Source: Casuarina equisetifolia (Eukaryota > Streptophyta > Magnoliopsida > Fagales > Casuarinaceae). From it: a stretch of 64,000 nt of DNA. Position numbers and translations under genes: made by a program. The stretch covers positions 17,658,501 through 17,722,500 of the forward strand of contig CM052360.1 of the NCBI GenBank assembly GCA_028551475.1. Reading direction: 5' to 3'. Position 1 is the first letter of the stretch. Each line of letters begins with the position of its first letter. A model generated the notes under the pieces. That model ran no database searches, was not told the origin of the DNA, and saw nothing but the letters and a program-made list of their open reading frames with translations. Positions 33,642-45,656 of the stretch are shown here, piece by piece.

Positions 33642-33947
33642 TTAGAACAATTCATGTAAGCGAGAAGTGAGATCAATAAGGTCGCCTTCGCTGCAGGGAA
33701 TTGTGAGACCACCAATAGGATGATGAAATCCAAATTCTTCCTCAGCCTTGCCTAGCAATTGCAGAAATGAAGGTTCGTTCAGAAGTGATATTGGAACTAT
33801 GAATCGCTTCTTTTTGCTCCTTCCAACGTATATTGGGAGGTGGCCTTTCGGAACATCAACAAGAGTTGCAGAAACATTCTTTGCAAATGCGTTTGTTCGG
33901 CGGAAAATGTGCTTCACATTTAGGACACCGGGCAAACGTATGGCCAT
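33642..33947 (-). CDS. SAUR family auxin-responsive protein (S10, B type)
   Basis: Intact 101-residue SAUR, duplicate of S7. Motifs: VPKGHLPIYVGRS (32-44), RFIVP (48-52), LNEPSFLQLL (56-65), [18 protein letters not shown] (68-85). It differs from S7 at 13 residues, mostly in the N-terminal arm (8, 13, 18, 20, 22, 24) and the C-terminal end. TATA about 130 bp upstream; the TGTCTC position reads TGACTC (34355-34360), as in S7. Role by family as above. Confidence 0.92.
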   Translation of the reverse strand: MAIRLPGVLNVKHIFRRTNAFAKNVSATLVDVPKGHLPIYVGRSKKKRFIVPISLLNEPSFLQLLGKAEEEFGFHHPIGGLTIPCSEGDLIDLTSRLHELF

Positions 33948-34074
33948 CCCGATCTAGCTACACTATTTCCCAGCGAGATATCGAAGATCAACAACGAAAA
34001 GGTTGAAGAGAGTAAAGGATCTGATAGCTAGGATGTGAGAGCTTGGTTTGGTTATTGATTGACTTGTGTATGGA

Positions 34075-34080
34075 TATATA
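34075..34080 (-). promoter_or_regulatory. TATA box of S10
   Basis: TATATA in the context CCTATATATCC, about 130 bp upstream. Confidence 0.7.
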
Positions 34081-35504
34081 GGTGATCAGTGTGCGCAAGT
34101 CTGCAACAATGAGTGTGTGGTCGCATTCTAGTGGGGTTCTGTAAGAGACAAGCGTTTGAAGGATCACATGAACCTGTCCTCTAACTTATTGTCAAGGACT
34201 TCTTAGCAATGAAGCCACTAAAAGTTGGAAGACAAAAATAAAGGGCATGCTTATCGGGGAGAACAACCAATAAGGGCCCTCGCTGAAATCAATGATAAGC
34301 ATACCGGTCCAGCGTCTTAACTACTGGCTCTTTGACGACAGAGGAGGGCAGGTTGAGTCATATATGTCGATGATTTGTTGGAAAGAATTGGGAAGTGGGG
34401 GTTCTTCTATCGTTTGCTAATTGATATCTGTGTGTTATATGGGAGATCTATTCACATCAAGCCAGAACATAATGGGAAGGAGAGCTACTCCATTTGCAGA
34501 AAGCTCACATGCCTGACTAAGAAAATTGCCTACGCAAGTGTGACTAAGCAAAGCCCTTATTTGCATAAATCATATTTGTTGAGCTCGGGTGGGGAGATAA
34601 ATGATTGGCAACAAGAAACATGCACATAAAAGCATAAAAATATGACAATTTATGATTTTGACAGTAATTTTCTACTTCTAAAGAGTCATAATTTACTTTG
34701 ATAGTAAAAATATGGGATTTATAGCTTTTCTTGTCTTACAAAACCTAGGTCTATTAAGCTTTGTATGCATAATTCCTTTTTCTTTTTTTTTTTTCCCAAA
34801 AATTCTAATTGTTTGAATCATAAACTGTTTTGCCATTCCTAGTAAATTGGACTCCATAGTGAGCATCTTTTGTACACATATGATCTTGGATCAAAATTAT
34901 GTTCTCTCTTTCCTTTATTTCTTTTCCCTCATTTCTAGGGGAACTCTCTCTCTCTCTCTCTCTCTTTTATTTATTTTTTTATTTTTTACTTTTTATTTTT
35001 TTTTATGCACACACTCAGAGAAAGGGGAGGAGACTCGAACCCATGACTAGTGGAACTATCAATTAGGGTTTGACTTAGAGAACACCACTATGACCCTCTC
35101 TTCCTTGTCCTTGCCTCATTCCTTGAGTTGTTCACCTTATGCTATCTAAACCAAGGGCTAAAGCTACTAGCAAAAGAAAACATAAAAACTGATAAAAATG
35201 ATGTGTGAAGTTAAGTAAAATTGTTTGTGTATTCAATGTTGTATGTGAAGAATAACATATTTTCTTTGAGTTCCCTATTTTTCCATTACTCCTTACTTTT
35301 CTTGTTGCTTCCGTCAAAATTGAACAACATTGTTTTGACATATTATCAAACATGGTGATTAGACATCGTCGATGCTGATAAGGGGCTTTAATAGTGAGTG
35401 TGTATATAACATTTGAAAATCATGCTGAAATTTTCAAAATTAAAGTTTGATGAGTTACTCTTTGCAAAATTGGAACAACAACAAGTTTTACTCACTGTGT
35501 GATG

Positions 35505-35835
35505 GACAGACTATTAATTTGTGAAAAAGAAAGAAATTCAAGATATCTTTATTATCATTGTGCAAAATGTAACTTTGGTACACATTCATTGCATTATTAC
35601 AAAGAATCCATGCACTAGAAGATCTTTTATGGATAAATCTTAACACTAACATCCTTTCAAATTTGTGGAAACAGTTGAAAACTCTCCTAAATGCTTTGTC
35701 TGTCAATCTTTTGCCATTGATGAGCATCTTCCAACTGGAGAGCTTGAAAACAGAGCCTTTGAATGTGCTTAATGCAAACTTATTGTCCATTACAATTGTT
35801 GTATTCCTTATAGTCTTACAGCTATATAAATTTGC
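35505..35835 (+). pseudogene. DC1-domain (Cys/His-rich C1-like) gene relic
   Basis: Plus strand, several frames. CEKERN ... YLYYHCAKCNFGTHSL is the second half of a DC1 domain. After stops comes CFVCQ ... AIDEHLPTGELENRAFEC and a CKLIVHYNCC-like end, the next DC1 domain. It resembles domains 4-5 of the DC1 frame at 48172-49032 and, like it, follows the right end of a duplicated block. Confidence 0.75.
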
Positions 35836-35839
35836 TTAG

Positions 35840-37335
35840 CATGTTTTCATGTGTTTAGTGGAGATCGACAAAAAAATTTGTTATCTATCATTCTAAGTAC
35901 AATATGTTGATTAGGATTTAACTCTTTAGATAATATTCAGTATTTGCATTTGTTCTTATGTCATTCTTTTAATGGTATTAGAAAAGCTCCATTTCACCAC
36001 TTCTCAACATAACTAGTTCATGTAATTGGATATTGTTTTAGCTTCACAAATGGAGATAACTTGTGCTTTATTCTCAAGCAATATAAACTTCATGGACATG
36101 ACTACTTATGGTCTCCAAAATCAGATTATAATAAATAATTAACAAATACAAATTTAACTTATCAAATAATTAATAAATAAGTGCAAAAAAGGAATGCTCA
36201 AGCTACATGATAGTTGTTTATTTTAACTAGAAATAATTGATGATCTCATAAACATTTTTTGGAACTTATTGGTAGACTTACTTATAATATTTCTTTTCTT
36301 GTTAATTTATTCTTATAGTCTATAATGACATGCTCAACAGTCATATATGCATGTGTAATTTTAGCTATTCATTTCTTTTTTATATTAAGAAATATGTTTT
36401 CTACCATTAGGATTTATTTTTCCACCTTTCTTGGACAAACATGACATCAAAATTTTTTTTCCAAGTGCATTAAGTAAAATGAGTCAAACAACTTGGAGAA
36501 TGCACATGTAAAATATAGTTTCTACTATTGAATGGTGGCCCAACAATCTTTCAATAAGTTTTAGAATGAAGAAACAAATCAACCATTGCCTATTCTTTAC
36601 AAGAAATTTCACTAAAGTTTGTCATTGACCATGCATTCAATTACTACAACTAAACTAAACTAAATATGTATACCTAGGACAATTGAAATGCTACAAAGAC
36701 AATGAAAACAAAGTAATCTATAAACTGCTATGCAAAGATTTTTGCACGTTGACGCTGCATTTTTGTTACAACATTGACCTAAAAAGAAAAAAAAAACTAA
36801 AAATCAGTCGGACTTGACTTCATGGGCTTGTTCCCCACTTCAACCATCAACCAGAACATTACATCTTAACCAACTCATTAGACAGAACAACAAAGCACTT
36901 AGTGAAGAAAACAAAAAACAGGTTTCCATGGGCCAATTTTAAGATACGAAATCTTATTTATATTTTTACTTTCTTTGAGTTTTTCTAACCTTTTGCCAAA
37001 GAAACAAACTCAAACTCTAGTTTATAAGTTAATATTTCCTTGATGATGATCCTTCCAGTTCATTTTATTTCAATAGGAATAAAAGACTTTTAACACATCA
37101 ATAAACCAATTGTTTCCTTAGTATAAAGAATTCTATTTACAAGCTTTTAAAAATAAAATAAAATAATATTGAAGAGTAAAAAGGTATAAAAGTACCTAAA
37201 GAAATGCTTTTACCCTCACCTCCCGAGACCGACAGTTAGATAGACCACTTCTCTGCCCCAAACGTTAGACTATTTTGAAAATCGCAAAGCCCCAAACATT
37301 CAGATGCTTATAATGGGTACTAATTTCTAGTTTTG
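35840..37335. other. No gene seen
   Basis: Very AT-rich, with many short frames in all phases. No convincing coding or repeat structure. Confidence 0.5.
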
Positions 37336-37336
37336 T

Positions 37337-37470
37337 TAATTTATATATGTAAGGAATTGCTAATGTCACCTCAAAAACTGATTCAAGAAGCAGGGGAAAC
37401 AATACCACTTAGTTTGTATTTGGCATACAACTTTACCTATTAGTAATATAACATTGGACATTATCTGAGT
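37337..37470. repeat. Fragment of the LTR-like repeat of 27060-28865
   Basis: Shares GTTAATTTATATATGTAA, the TCACCT.AAAAAC..ATTCAA stretch and the TTAGTAATATAACATTGGACAT stretch with the array units. Confidence 0.6.
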
Positions 37471-40000
37471 AAATGCGCTTGATAAGGATGCTATGTTGAT
37501 TTTGAATCATGGATACAAAAGATTGAATTATAGCAAAAATTTGATCTTTAAAACGCAAAAGGGAGGTTCAAGTCGCTCGTGAAAAATCATCAACAATGGT
37601 TAAAAAATATCGTAACTTGTTATGGTTAGGTTGCCCATGGGGTCTCCACAAATCCATATGAACCAATTCAAAAATAGTGGTGCTAAAATTTTGACGTTGG
37701 GGAAAAACAAGTCTAGCCTACTTTGCCAACAGACAAATGGGACAAGAAAAAAAATTAGGACATTCTATGCATTTCCCATGCATAAAATAGCATTTTTGGG
37801 AACTTGTCCCAAATGCCTATGCCATAAATTATAATCGGAAATAGCATTGTCATTACATAGTTGTTTGCATTCACAAAAGACAAAAAAGAATGGACATTGT
37901 TCAAAAAATTTGTAATACAATGAGGTAATTCTAATAAATTAGATTGCAAAAAATAAAGCCCTCGGATTCTTTACCCAGTTTGATCACTTGCCCAGTTATA
38001 CGGTCTTGAAAGAAATATAAATCATTGAAAAAAAAAAAAAGCAAGACAATTATTGTTTAAGGTGATTTTTTTGATTGAAAGCAAATTGAATTTCAAACAA
38101 AGAATGTAAAGAACACAATTTAAGTGCAACAATTTTGTGGGTCATGCATGTCCTATAAGAGTGGCATAGACATGGGTACTATTAGTTAATTTAATTGGCA
38201 AAGATTGAGGCAAACATGGATAATAAGAATATAATGAATTTAAATTACACGTAACATGATCACTAGTACCTGAATCAATAATCCATGGACATGTAAGGTT
38301 TGAAGAATGCATCGTACCTTCATAATTTCCCATGGATTGAAAGGCTAAATTTTGTTGCAATTGGTTCAAGCCAAAAGAGGGAAATGGTAGGGTTACAAGG
38401 TGCATAATTCCTACAAAGGAGGGGCCTCCATTCTGACTTGAGGAGCCCATGGGTTGCTATGACTCCAGCCTGTGAGAAGTCGGCCCACCTGGGCCTTATC
38501 CTTACTCAACATGCGGGTGGCCTGCTACTAAAATCGAGACAGGCCAGTGTAGTCCTGCCAGGTTAATAAAGGGACCCGGTAGCCTAGGGCCAGTTGGCAG
38601 GTAGGTGGGCCCAATCTGCTGATACCCATACATGGGCCCCAACTGGTGGTGCCCACCGAAGCCTGTAGTAACAGGCTGCCTGAAAAAAGATTATTGCCTT
38701 AGCCTTTATTGCCCAATTACAGTTTAGCTTGCCAAGGAAGTATCGGACCCAATAATGCTCCTGGCCTGAAGAACTTGCCCACCAAAATTTCATTTTCCTC
38801 TTTCTCTTAGTGTCCAACTAGTGGGATATCTAACCAGTTGGTAGCACTACTCCTTGGAATTCCTAGACTTGTGACAGTGGGAGCATATGGTTCGCCCCTT
38901 AGAATCAACTCTCCCTTTTGTGACGGAAGTTCCCGAAGTCGCTAGAGATTAAATGGCTAGCATCGTGCCTTGCTTTACCAACCCAGTTTTTTCCTTCCTA
39001 GCTTGGTGTTTGTCTTCTTGAGCAAGGTTGAAGGCAACATCTATAGTGGGGATGGGATCCTTGGAAAGGATATTGGTTTGAAAATTTCAGAATTTATCCG
39101 ATAAACCCAACAGGAAATCAACTGTTTTGTGGTTTTCCACCTTGGCATCGGCTCTCTCATTAACTTGGCATAAGCAGTTTCCACAATGACATCTAATTGG
39201 AAGATCTAGGATTTCAATTTCTAACCATAGATTACTTAGCTTCATATAATATTCAGAGACCACAAGAAATGCATCTTATTTTCAAATTGTTGCTAGTGAA
39301 GATGTATATTTAGGTATCAATGAGTGTCCCAAAATGAGTTTTGAAGGTTTTCCAAATGATTTTCAAATCCTTTTTTCTAACAACAAATAACATTAGTTCA
39401 TGTGAAACTGATTTTTGGAATCAACTCTGAACAGCATAATAACAAAGGTCTCATGCTTGCTATTTTTTAAGATCCGTTTTTGGTTTAGGGAAGAAGCGGT
39501 CTACAAATCCCTATTTGTTTTTGGCCAACAGTTGGTTTTCCATTTGATTGCTCCAAAGTTTGTAGTTAGTTTCATCTTTTAAGACCTCACTTATAAGGGC
39601 AGTTCCAAGTATGTTGGTGGATGAGAGGAAACATGGGTCACGGTATGGGTTAATGGGGTTCGGAGTGGAAGAGGTAACGGGAGGAACTTGTGTCTGTCGA
39701 GGGGTTTCAGTCATGGTGAGGATTGATGAGGCAATGTTTTGTAGCTAAGGGTAAAAAATGGAATAGAAATATTTAAAACGATGGGGTGTCAGGAGGTGGT
39801 CTTTTATGAAACAGAAAAGATTTACTTATGCGGTTAAAAAACATGGGTTCAAATTATCTTTTGACACATGTGAGTAAAAAACCAAAAAACACCTCTAAGA
39901 ATGTGATGAGCAAAAAGTCTCAAACAGAAGTGAGGAATGAAAATACCTTGGAAAACAGCTTGTTTGTGCCAGGAAAGTGATGAAGATAGCTACCATCTAA

Positions 40001-40016
40001 CCTTTTTGAATACCAT
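40001..40016 (-). other. Primer-binding-like site of copia relic
   Basis: Minus strand TGGTATTCAAAAAGG directly inside the LTR. The TGGTAT start fits an initiator-methionine tRNA primer, the rest is diverged. Confidence 0.5.
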
Positions 40017-40018
40017 AT

Positions 40019-40224
40019 TGAAGTGAACAATGAAGATGATGAATAGAAGAGTGAAAATTGTGGGAAAGTGCCCTTAGGCTTGTATTCACAGCAATTGTTC
40101 TTGCATAAAAAGCTATACACTTGTTGTATATGTAAAACCAAGAAAAGACTATTGGGCCCGTTAGTTAACTAGCGGGCCGAGCTAAAAGCAAGGATGGGCC
40201 CATAACACATTACATATTTCAACA
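40019..40224 (-). repeat. 5' LTR of copia relic
   Basis: 206 bp, TGTTGAAATA at the start and CACTTCA at the end in element orientation. It contains a 24-bp imperfect palindrome (around 40155-40178) centred on TTAA, and TATA-like sequence near 40120. Confidence 0.65.
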
Positions 40225-41644
40225 AATGTATAGGAAGAATGAGCATGTATCTCAAATTTGAAGCTTGTACAAGCTCATATTTTTCACTAATTAATTAACT
40301 ACTTTGGAATGGTTGTCATATAAGACAAATTTTGATGCGTTGTGAGTCTAGAATGCCAAGAAAAATAAAAAGTAGGACAAGTTATATCCCCGACTTATCA
40401 AATTGAAGTGTGATAAAAAAGAAGGGATGAAATTAAAGTGCAATCTTTACGCTAAAACCGGTTGAGTAAGCCCAAGATAACCACCAATTATAAATCAAAA
40501 GTTACCTTTTCTAGAATTTCTTCAAGGTAACCTGACCCTATTCTTCAACCAAAAAATTGTCTTCCATCTCTTTTGTACTCTCCTTCATACAATTTCAAAT
40601 GTACGTTATATTCATAAGAGATGTCTATGAAAAACTTGGCATAGATAATGCAAGAAACACATGTATAATAATATAGAAGAACGCTAATGGTTTTACACTA
40701 TTTGGCAAAAATAATTTGTTTTTTTTTTCCTTCTTTGGTTAAGCAAATGGATTGTAGGAAATGAGTATCAAACTTAAGATCTCCTAAACAAAGGAGGCCT
40801 TAGGCTTTTAAACTCTACTACTAACAAATTAATGAGCAAAAGCAATTTTTACTTCTTAAAAAAAATACTCACTATTTATTTGAAATTTTCGTACATTAAG
40901 AATCATTAGTAAGATGATTTCTTACCTTTGTTTTGCCTTTTTCTTTGGTTACTATGTTGACTCAACAAGTAACACTACACATTTAAAATGTTCCAAAATT
41001 TCATACTTAAACGAAATTTGCAAAAAATCTAAATTGAAAAATTATCATTTTACTCTTATTTGTAAACTATGCTTAATTGTAACTTCCTAAGTGCGAGGAT
41101 ATCATCCCTACAACAATCCAACCTTTCCGTGTTTGGTACACTAGCTGAGAATGGTGGACGGATTCAATTAGTATGAGATGAAAATTTGATCTATGGTTGT
41201 TTCTTTGTCTTTCACAAGTCACCATTGTGACAGCCTCAACTGATTGTAAACATAATTTGAGGAAGTTGTTGGTTTTGACTTCGTAAAAGCATTTTGAGAT
41301 CTTCAAATATTGAGAAAAAAAAAAAGGAATTCTAGGAAATTTTGATGAAAAATATAAGTGAACGAGTCAATCTGAGTAGAAGAAACCAAATCAATGTCCA
41401 ATTACGTATTACTATTCTCCATAGAAAAATAAATATGAAATAAAATAAAATAAAAGGGACTAGAAATGTCACACAATCAATGAGGTCAATTTTCATTGGA
41501 AAGTACTAACTTTTACATCTGCTAGGAGAATGTGACCGAAACTCCAATGATTCTACTGCTAGAATTTTCTTGTGCCAAAAAGAGAAAGAAGATCTACATG
41601 AATTTACAAAAAGTGGAGATGTTGATTAATTTTAGTGCCGCGCA

Positions 41645-41948
41645 TCACAATGATTCATGTAAGCGAGAAGTGAGATCAACAAAGTTGCCTTCGCTGTAGG
41701 GAATTGTGAGACCACCAATTGGATGATGAAATCCAAATTCTTCCTCAGCCTTGCCTAGAGTTGCAGAAATGAAGGCTCGTTCAGAAGTGATATTGGAACT
41801 ATGAATCGTTTATTTTCGCTCCCTCCAACGTACATTGGGAGGTGGCCTTTTGGAACACCAACAAGAGTTGCAGAAACTTCTTTGCAAATGAGTTTAACCA
41901 GTGAAAAATGTGCTTCACATTTAGGATACCAGGCAAACGTATGGCCAT
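41645..41948 (-). pseudogene. SAUR pseudogene S11 (B type, two frameshifts)
   Basis: 304 bp against 306 in S7 and S10. ATG at 41946-41948. One base is missing near 41880 (after the VSA codons) and another near 41759 (in the LGK region), and the IPC cysteine codon has become tyrosine. The first shift destroys the SAUR domain. It is the third-copy counterpart of S7 and S10. The TATA box remains at 42077-42082. Its upstream block is cut by a copia element 269 bp before the ATG, which also moves the auxin element position 5 kb away. Confidence 0.92.
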
Positions 41949-42076
41949 TCTGATCTAGCTAAACTATTTCCCAAAGAGATGTCAAAGATTAATAACGAAA
42001 AGGGTGAAGAGAGTAAAGGATCTGATAGCTAAGTACGTGAGAACTTGGTTTGGTTATTGATTGACTTGTGTATGCA

Positions 42077-42082
42077 TATATA
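42077..42082 (-). promoter_or_regulatory. TATA box of S11 pseudogene
   Basis: TATATA in the same context as in S7 and S10. Confidence 0.6.
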
Positions 42083-42212
42083 GGTGATTAGTGGGCATAA
42101 GTCTGCAACAATGAGTGTGTGGGGTAGTGGTAATCTAGTGGGGTTAGGTGAAAGATAAGCATTTGAAGGATCAAATGAACCTGTCCTCCAACTTATTATC
42201 GAGGACTTCTTA

Positions 42213-42217
42213 GTAAT
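42213..42217. other. Target-site duplication (left) of copia element
   Basis: GTAAT, repeated at 47336-47340. The uninterrupted site in copies 1 and 2 reads TTAGTGATGAAG and TTAGCAATGAAG. Confidence 0.75.
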
Positions 42218-42244
42218 AGTTGAAACAGATTATTCTTGAGAAAT

Positions 42245-42722
42245 TGAATATTTCTTAAGAACACGAAAAACGTCAAGAACCCTAGAACAGTGAGCAAAGG
42301 GGATTTTTCCAATTCGATAATCATTTACAAAAATTCAAGTCTAATTTATAGACCTATACAGCATATACACGAAAGGAAAAATAAATCTTTAAATAAATCA
42401 AGATTAATTACAAGATCAGATTGTCTATGAAACGAAGGTGAGATCGACTAGGTTTTGGAATGGGTTTGAGCTTGATACTGAATACCTTGATTGAGGATGC
42501 CGATTCTTTCCTTGACGATGTTGATTACTGAAGGGTTTGGAAGTTGGTCAATTATGAAAGGATTTTTGATGACGTGTTTCCAGCCAAGTGCATGTGGTAG
42601 GTGGAGACTTCTTTGGGGATGAAGGCTGCGCACTGAGTTTGCGATGCGTAAGGCTAATGTGGCACCATGTGGAGCTAATGTGGCAAGGTAGACATGGACT
42701 GTATTTTTTTTATCACTTAACA
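42245..42722 (-). repeat. 3' LTR of copia element
   Basis: 478 bp, TGTTAAGTGAT to AATATTCA in element orientation. It pairs with 46821-47335. It lacks a 27-bp GTGGTTTATGATCG-containing segment found in the partner. Confidence 0.85.
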
Positions 42723-42730
42723 CCCCCCCG
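42723..42730 (-). other. Polypurine tract of copia element
   Basis: CGGGGGGG on the minus strand, directly before the 3' LTR. Confidence 0.75.
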
Positions 42731-42739
42731 TAAGCTGTA

Positions 42740-44158
42740 AGGGTCGAGACAAACTGTAAGCTTGTTCTGAAGAAGAGAAAATCATGTGGATGAGAGACCC
42801 TTGTGTTGAATGCATTCCTGAATGAAGTGGAAATCAATTTCCACATGTTTGGTGCGGGCATGGAAGACATGATTAGTGGAAAGGTATAAGGCTGAAAGAT
42901 TGTCACACTAGAGTGTAGGAGATACGGATAACGGATGCTTGAGATCTCAAAAGAGAGCTTTAATCTAGATGAGCTCAGTAGTGGTGTCTGCTAGGGATTT
43001 GAATTCAGCTTTAGTACTTGATCAAGAAAAAATCTTTTATTTGCGGGAGCTCCAGGATATGAGGTTGGAGCCAAGGAAGATGTAAAAACTACCAGTGGAG
43101 CATCGATCATCACTATCCCCAACCCAATCGGAATCAGAGTATGCATGGAGTTGATGAGATGTGGACTTTGTGATGTTGATGCCATAGCGAGGAAAGTTTA
43201 CAAGAAATCTTAAAATGCATTTGACAAAAGTCTAGTGAGTGGAGGTAGGGGCATGCATGTATTGGCATGCAATATTGACGGCATAAATGATGTCAGGTCA
43301 TGTGAGGGTGAGGTATTGAAGAGCTTCAACAATATTACGATAATGGGTAGGATCTGAAAGAAGTTCTCCATCGTGAATTGATGGAGGTTGTTTAGTGGTA
43401 CATGGGGTAGAGACCCTATGAGCAGCACCTATGTTGGCACGAGTAATGATTTCATGTGTAAATTTGGCTTGATGTAGGAGAAGGACAGTAGAAGTTGATA
43501 AGGTTTCTATCCCAAGAAAATAATGGAGATCACCAAGATCTTTAATATCAAATTCTTTTTGAAATTGTTAGAGAATATGAGAAGAGGGAGCATGGGGATT
43601 ACCGGTAAGTATGATATCATCCACATAAACTAATAGAAAGAAACTATAGGAATCAGTGTGGATGGTAAATAAGGATGTATTGGCTTTAGAGATTGAAAAA
43701 CCAATTTGTTGGAGAAATTGGCTAAGATGATAACTCCATGCTCGAGGTGCTTGTTTAAGGCCATAAAGAGAATGGTGAAGTCAACAAACATGATGAGGAA
43801 AATGGGGATCAATAAAGCCCAAAGATTGTTGCATGAATACCTTCTCATTGAGGTGACCATGGAGAAATGTGTTTTTAACATCCAATTGGCGAATTGACCA
43901 TCCATTGGTAACGGCAATGGAGATTGAGGTCTGAATTGTGACAGGTTTGGCTATCGGACTAAAGGTTTCATTATAGTCAATGTCGAGGCGTTGATGAAAT
44001 CCCTTGGCTACTAGTCGAGCTTTATAGCATTTGAGGGAACCATCATAATGAAGTTTGATTTTATAAATCCACTTGCAACCTATTGGTTGTGTGTTCAAGG
44101 ATAGGGGAACAAGTTCCCATGTTTGATTCTTCATGAGGGTAGTGTATTTATTTGCCAT
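42740..44158 (-). pseudogene. Copia reverse transcriptase and RNase H (broken)
   Basis: Open piece 43781-44158 starts MANKYTTLMKNQTWELVP, with the RT motifs PIGCKWIYKIK, ARLVAKGFHQ, ETFSPIAKP and QLDVKNTFLHG. It then shifts frame. Downstream, in other frames, the catalytic YVDD is intact (about 43612-43632), an RNase H motif with SDWVGD sits near 43120, and the closing [13 protein letters not shown] end lies near 42840. At least one frameshift and several stops separate these parts. Confidence 0.9.
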
Positions 44159-44485
44159 GGCTTTGCACCATTCAGGAGAAGCATTTGCTTCAGTGAAGCA
44201 TGTAGGTTCCTTGTATGGATGAGAGGTAGTGGTTTAGGCATATGTTTGTTGCCTGGTGAATGTCCTCCGTGCTATAATGCCACCTTTAAGACGTGTAGTC
44301 ATGGGGTGAGTCGAGGTGACATTAGATGGGGGTGGAGGAATCGGAGGGTTTGGGAGAGATTCCTTAGGAGGGTCTGATTGAGGTTGTGGTTTTGATCTCA
44401 AGGGAACCATAGTCCTTGAAGAAGTAGGAAGAAGGAATGATAGTGGAACAACGGAGGAGTTGGGGAAAGTAGATGATTGAGACGT

Positions 44486-45424
44486 TTAAGAAAATGAAAA
44501 TAAAGTCTCATCAAATGAGGCATCAGCTACAATGTATGTTTTATTGGTTTTGAGACAGAGGCATCTATAGCCTTTATAGCCAGAGGGATATCCTAAGAAT
44601 ATGAAAGGTTGGGAACGAGGTTCCAATTTATTTTTGGCATAAAGTCGTAAGTTTGGAAATGCAAGGCACTTAAAAATTCGAAGATGGGATATATTGGGTT
44701 GTTGACCATAAAAGAGCTCCCATGGAGATTTATTTCCAATGATTGCACTAGGAAGTCGATTGATAACATGGACCACAGCTTCAAAGGCATAATTCCAATA
44801 GATATTTGGAACGTGGGCATAATGAAGAAAAGAGAGCTCGGTTTCCACAATGTGGTGATGTTTCCGCTCGGTAGAGCCATTTTGAAAATGGGCATAAGGA
44901 CTAAATATGCGTTGATGAATGCCTAATTGGATAAGTAAATTGGTGAAGGCGAAAGAATTAAATTCCAAAGCTCTATCACATTGAATATTTTTAATTTTAA
45001 AGGAGCATTGATTTTTGGCAAATTTTTGAAATTGTTCAAAAATTGGAATAAATTGATTGCAAGATTGGAATGCATATATCCAAGTAAATTTGGTAAAATC
45101 ATCGATAAAGGCAATATAGTATTTGTTTCTTGATTTGGATAATGTTAGGGCAGGTCCCCAGATATCGAAGTGAATGAGGTCAAGCGGGACCTTGGATTTG
45201 GAATTTGTGGGTGGATGTGAGTGTTGCGCACTTTTACTCATATGACAAGCCGCACAAATAGAATTGAGTTTTCCTTCAACTTTTATTTTATTCATACGAA
45301 GCACTTTGAGTACAATAGGGTAGTTAGCGTGCCCTAGACGATGATGCCATTTTTCAGACATGTTTAAATTAAATATTTTGTGCTCCAATTTATTCAGTTG
45401 AAGGCGATAGAGGCCTCGATCCAA
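44486..45424 (-). pseudogene. Copia integrase (open piece of pol)
   Basis: The longest open piece of the element, 312 codons. It has the GAG-pre-integrase zinc-binding part (KWHHRLGHANYP ... CAACHMSKSAQ), then the catalytic core with its three acidic residues in place: FDIWGP, the Asp in IQCDRALEF, and the Glu in STERKHHHIVE. A C-terminal GYKGYRC-type copia motif follows. Integrase would insert the DNA copy. It is cut off from gag-protease by a frameshift and from RT by stops near 44486. Confidence 0.9.
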
Positions 45425-45656
45425 AGAGCCTTTAAGTAAAGTCTAGCCTAAAGGTAGGTGCTGTACAACACAAAAGTTTGGATAAAAAATAAATGTGCAA
45501 TTAAAATTATGAGATGGATAAAAGATTTTTAGATATTTGAGGGATAACTAAAATATTATTTATTTTTAAATTAAATGAGTTAGGTAAGGTACCTGTATGG
45601 GTTATGGGTAGGCCTATACCATTGCCTACAGTGACTTGGTCATCTCCTGGATAGGG

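Larger units (their letters stand above)
28870..35500. repeat. Segmental duplication, copy 2 (S9-S10 pair)
   Basis: Colinear with 17236-23240. Differences are a 555-bp insertion at 31744-32298, a loss of about 120 bp just after it, and a longer CT-rich, low-complexity stretch near 34940-35100. Confidence 0.9.
37476..40224 (-). mobile_element. Ty1/copia retrotransposon relic with 5' LTR
   Basis: Minus strand. 5' LTR (40019-40224), primer-binding-like site, gag start (39511-39714, TNYKLWSNQMENQLLAKNK), a damaged zinc knuckle near 38850-38880 (CSHCHKSRNSKE), a copia protease site (WIIDSGTSDHVT) inside the open piece 38142-38450, and the start of integrase near 37560-37860 (LWHRHLG and IWICGDPMGNLT). 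It stops at about 37476, so RT, RNase H and the 3' LTR are missing. Stops and shifts throughout. Confidence 0.82.
40226..42217. repeat. Segmental duplication, copy 3, left part
   Basis: Matches copy 1 from about 20085 to 22050. It includes the S11 pseudogene and promoter and continues after the copia insertion at 47336. The A-type SAUR half of the block is absent. Confidence 0.88.

Noticed and set aside
43630-43917. 95-codon minus-strand frame within the copia element
   Set aside because: It is an alternative phase of the reverse-transcriptase region and not a separate gene.
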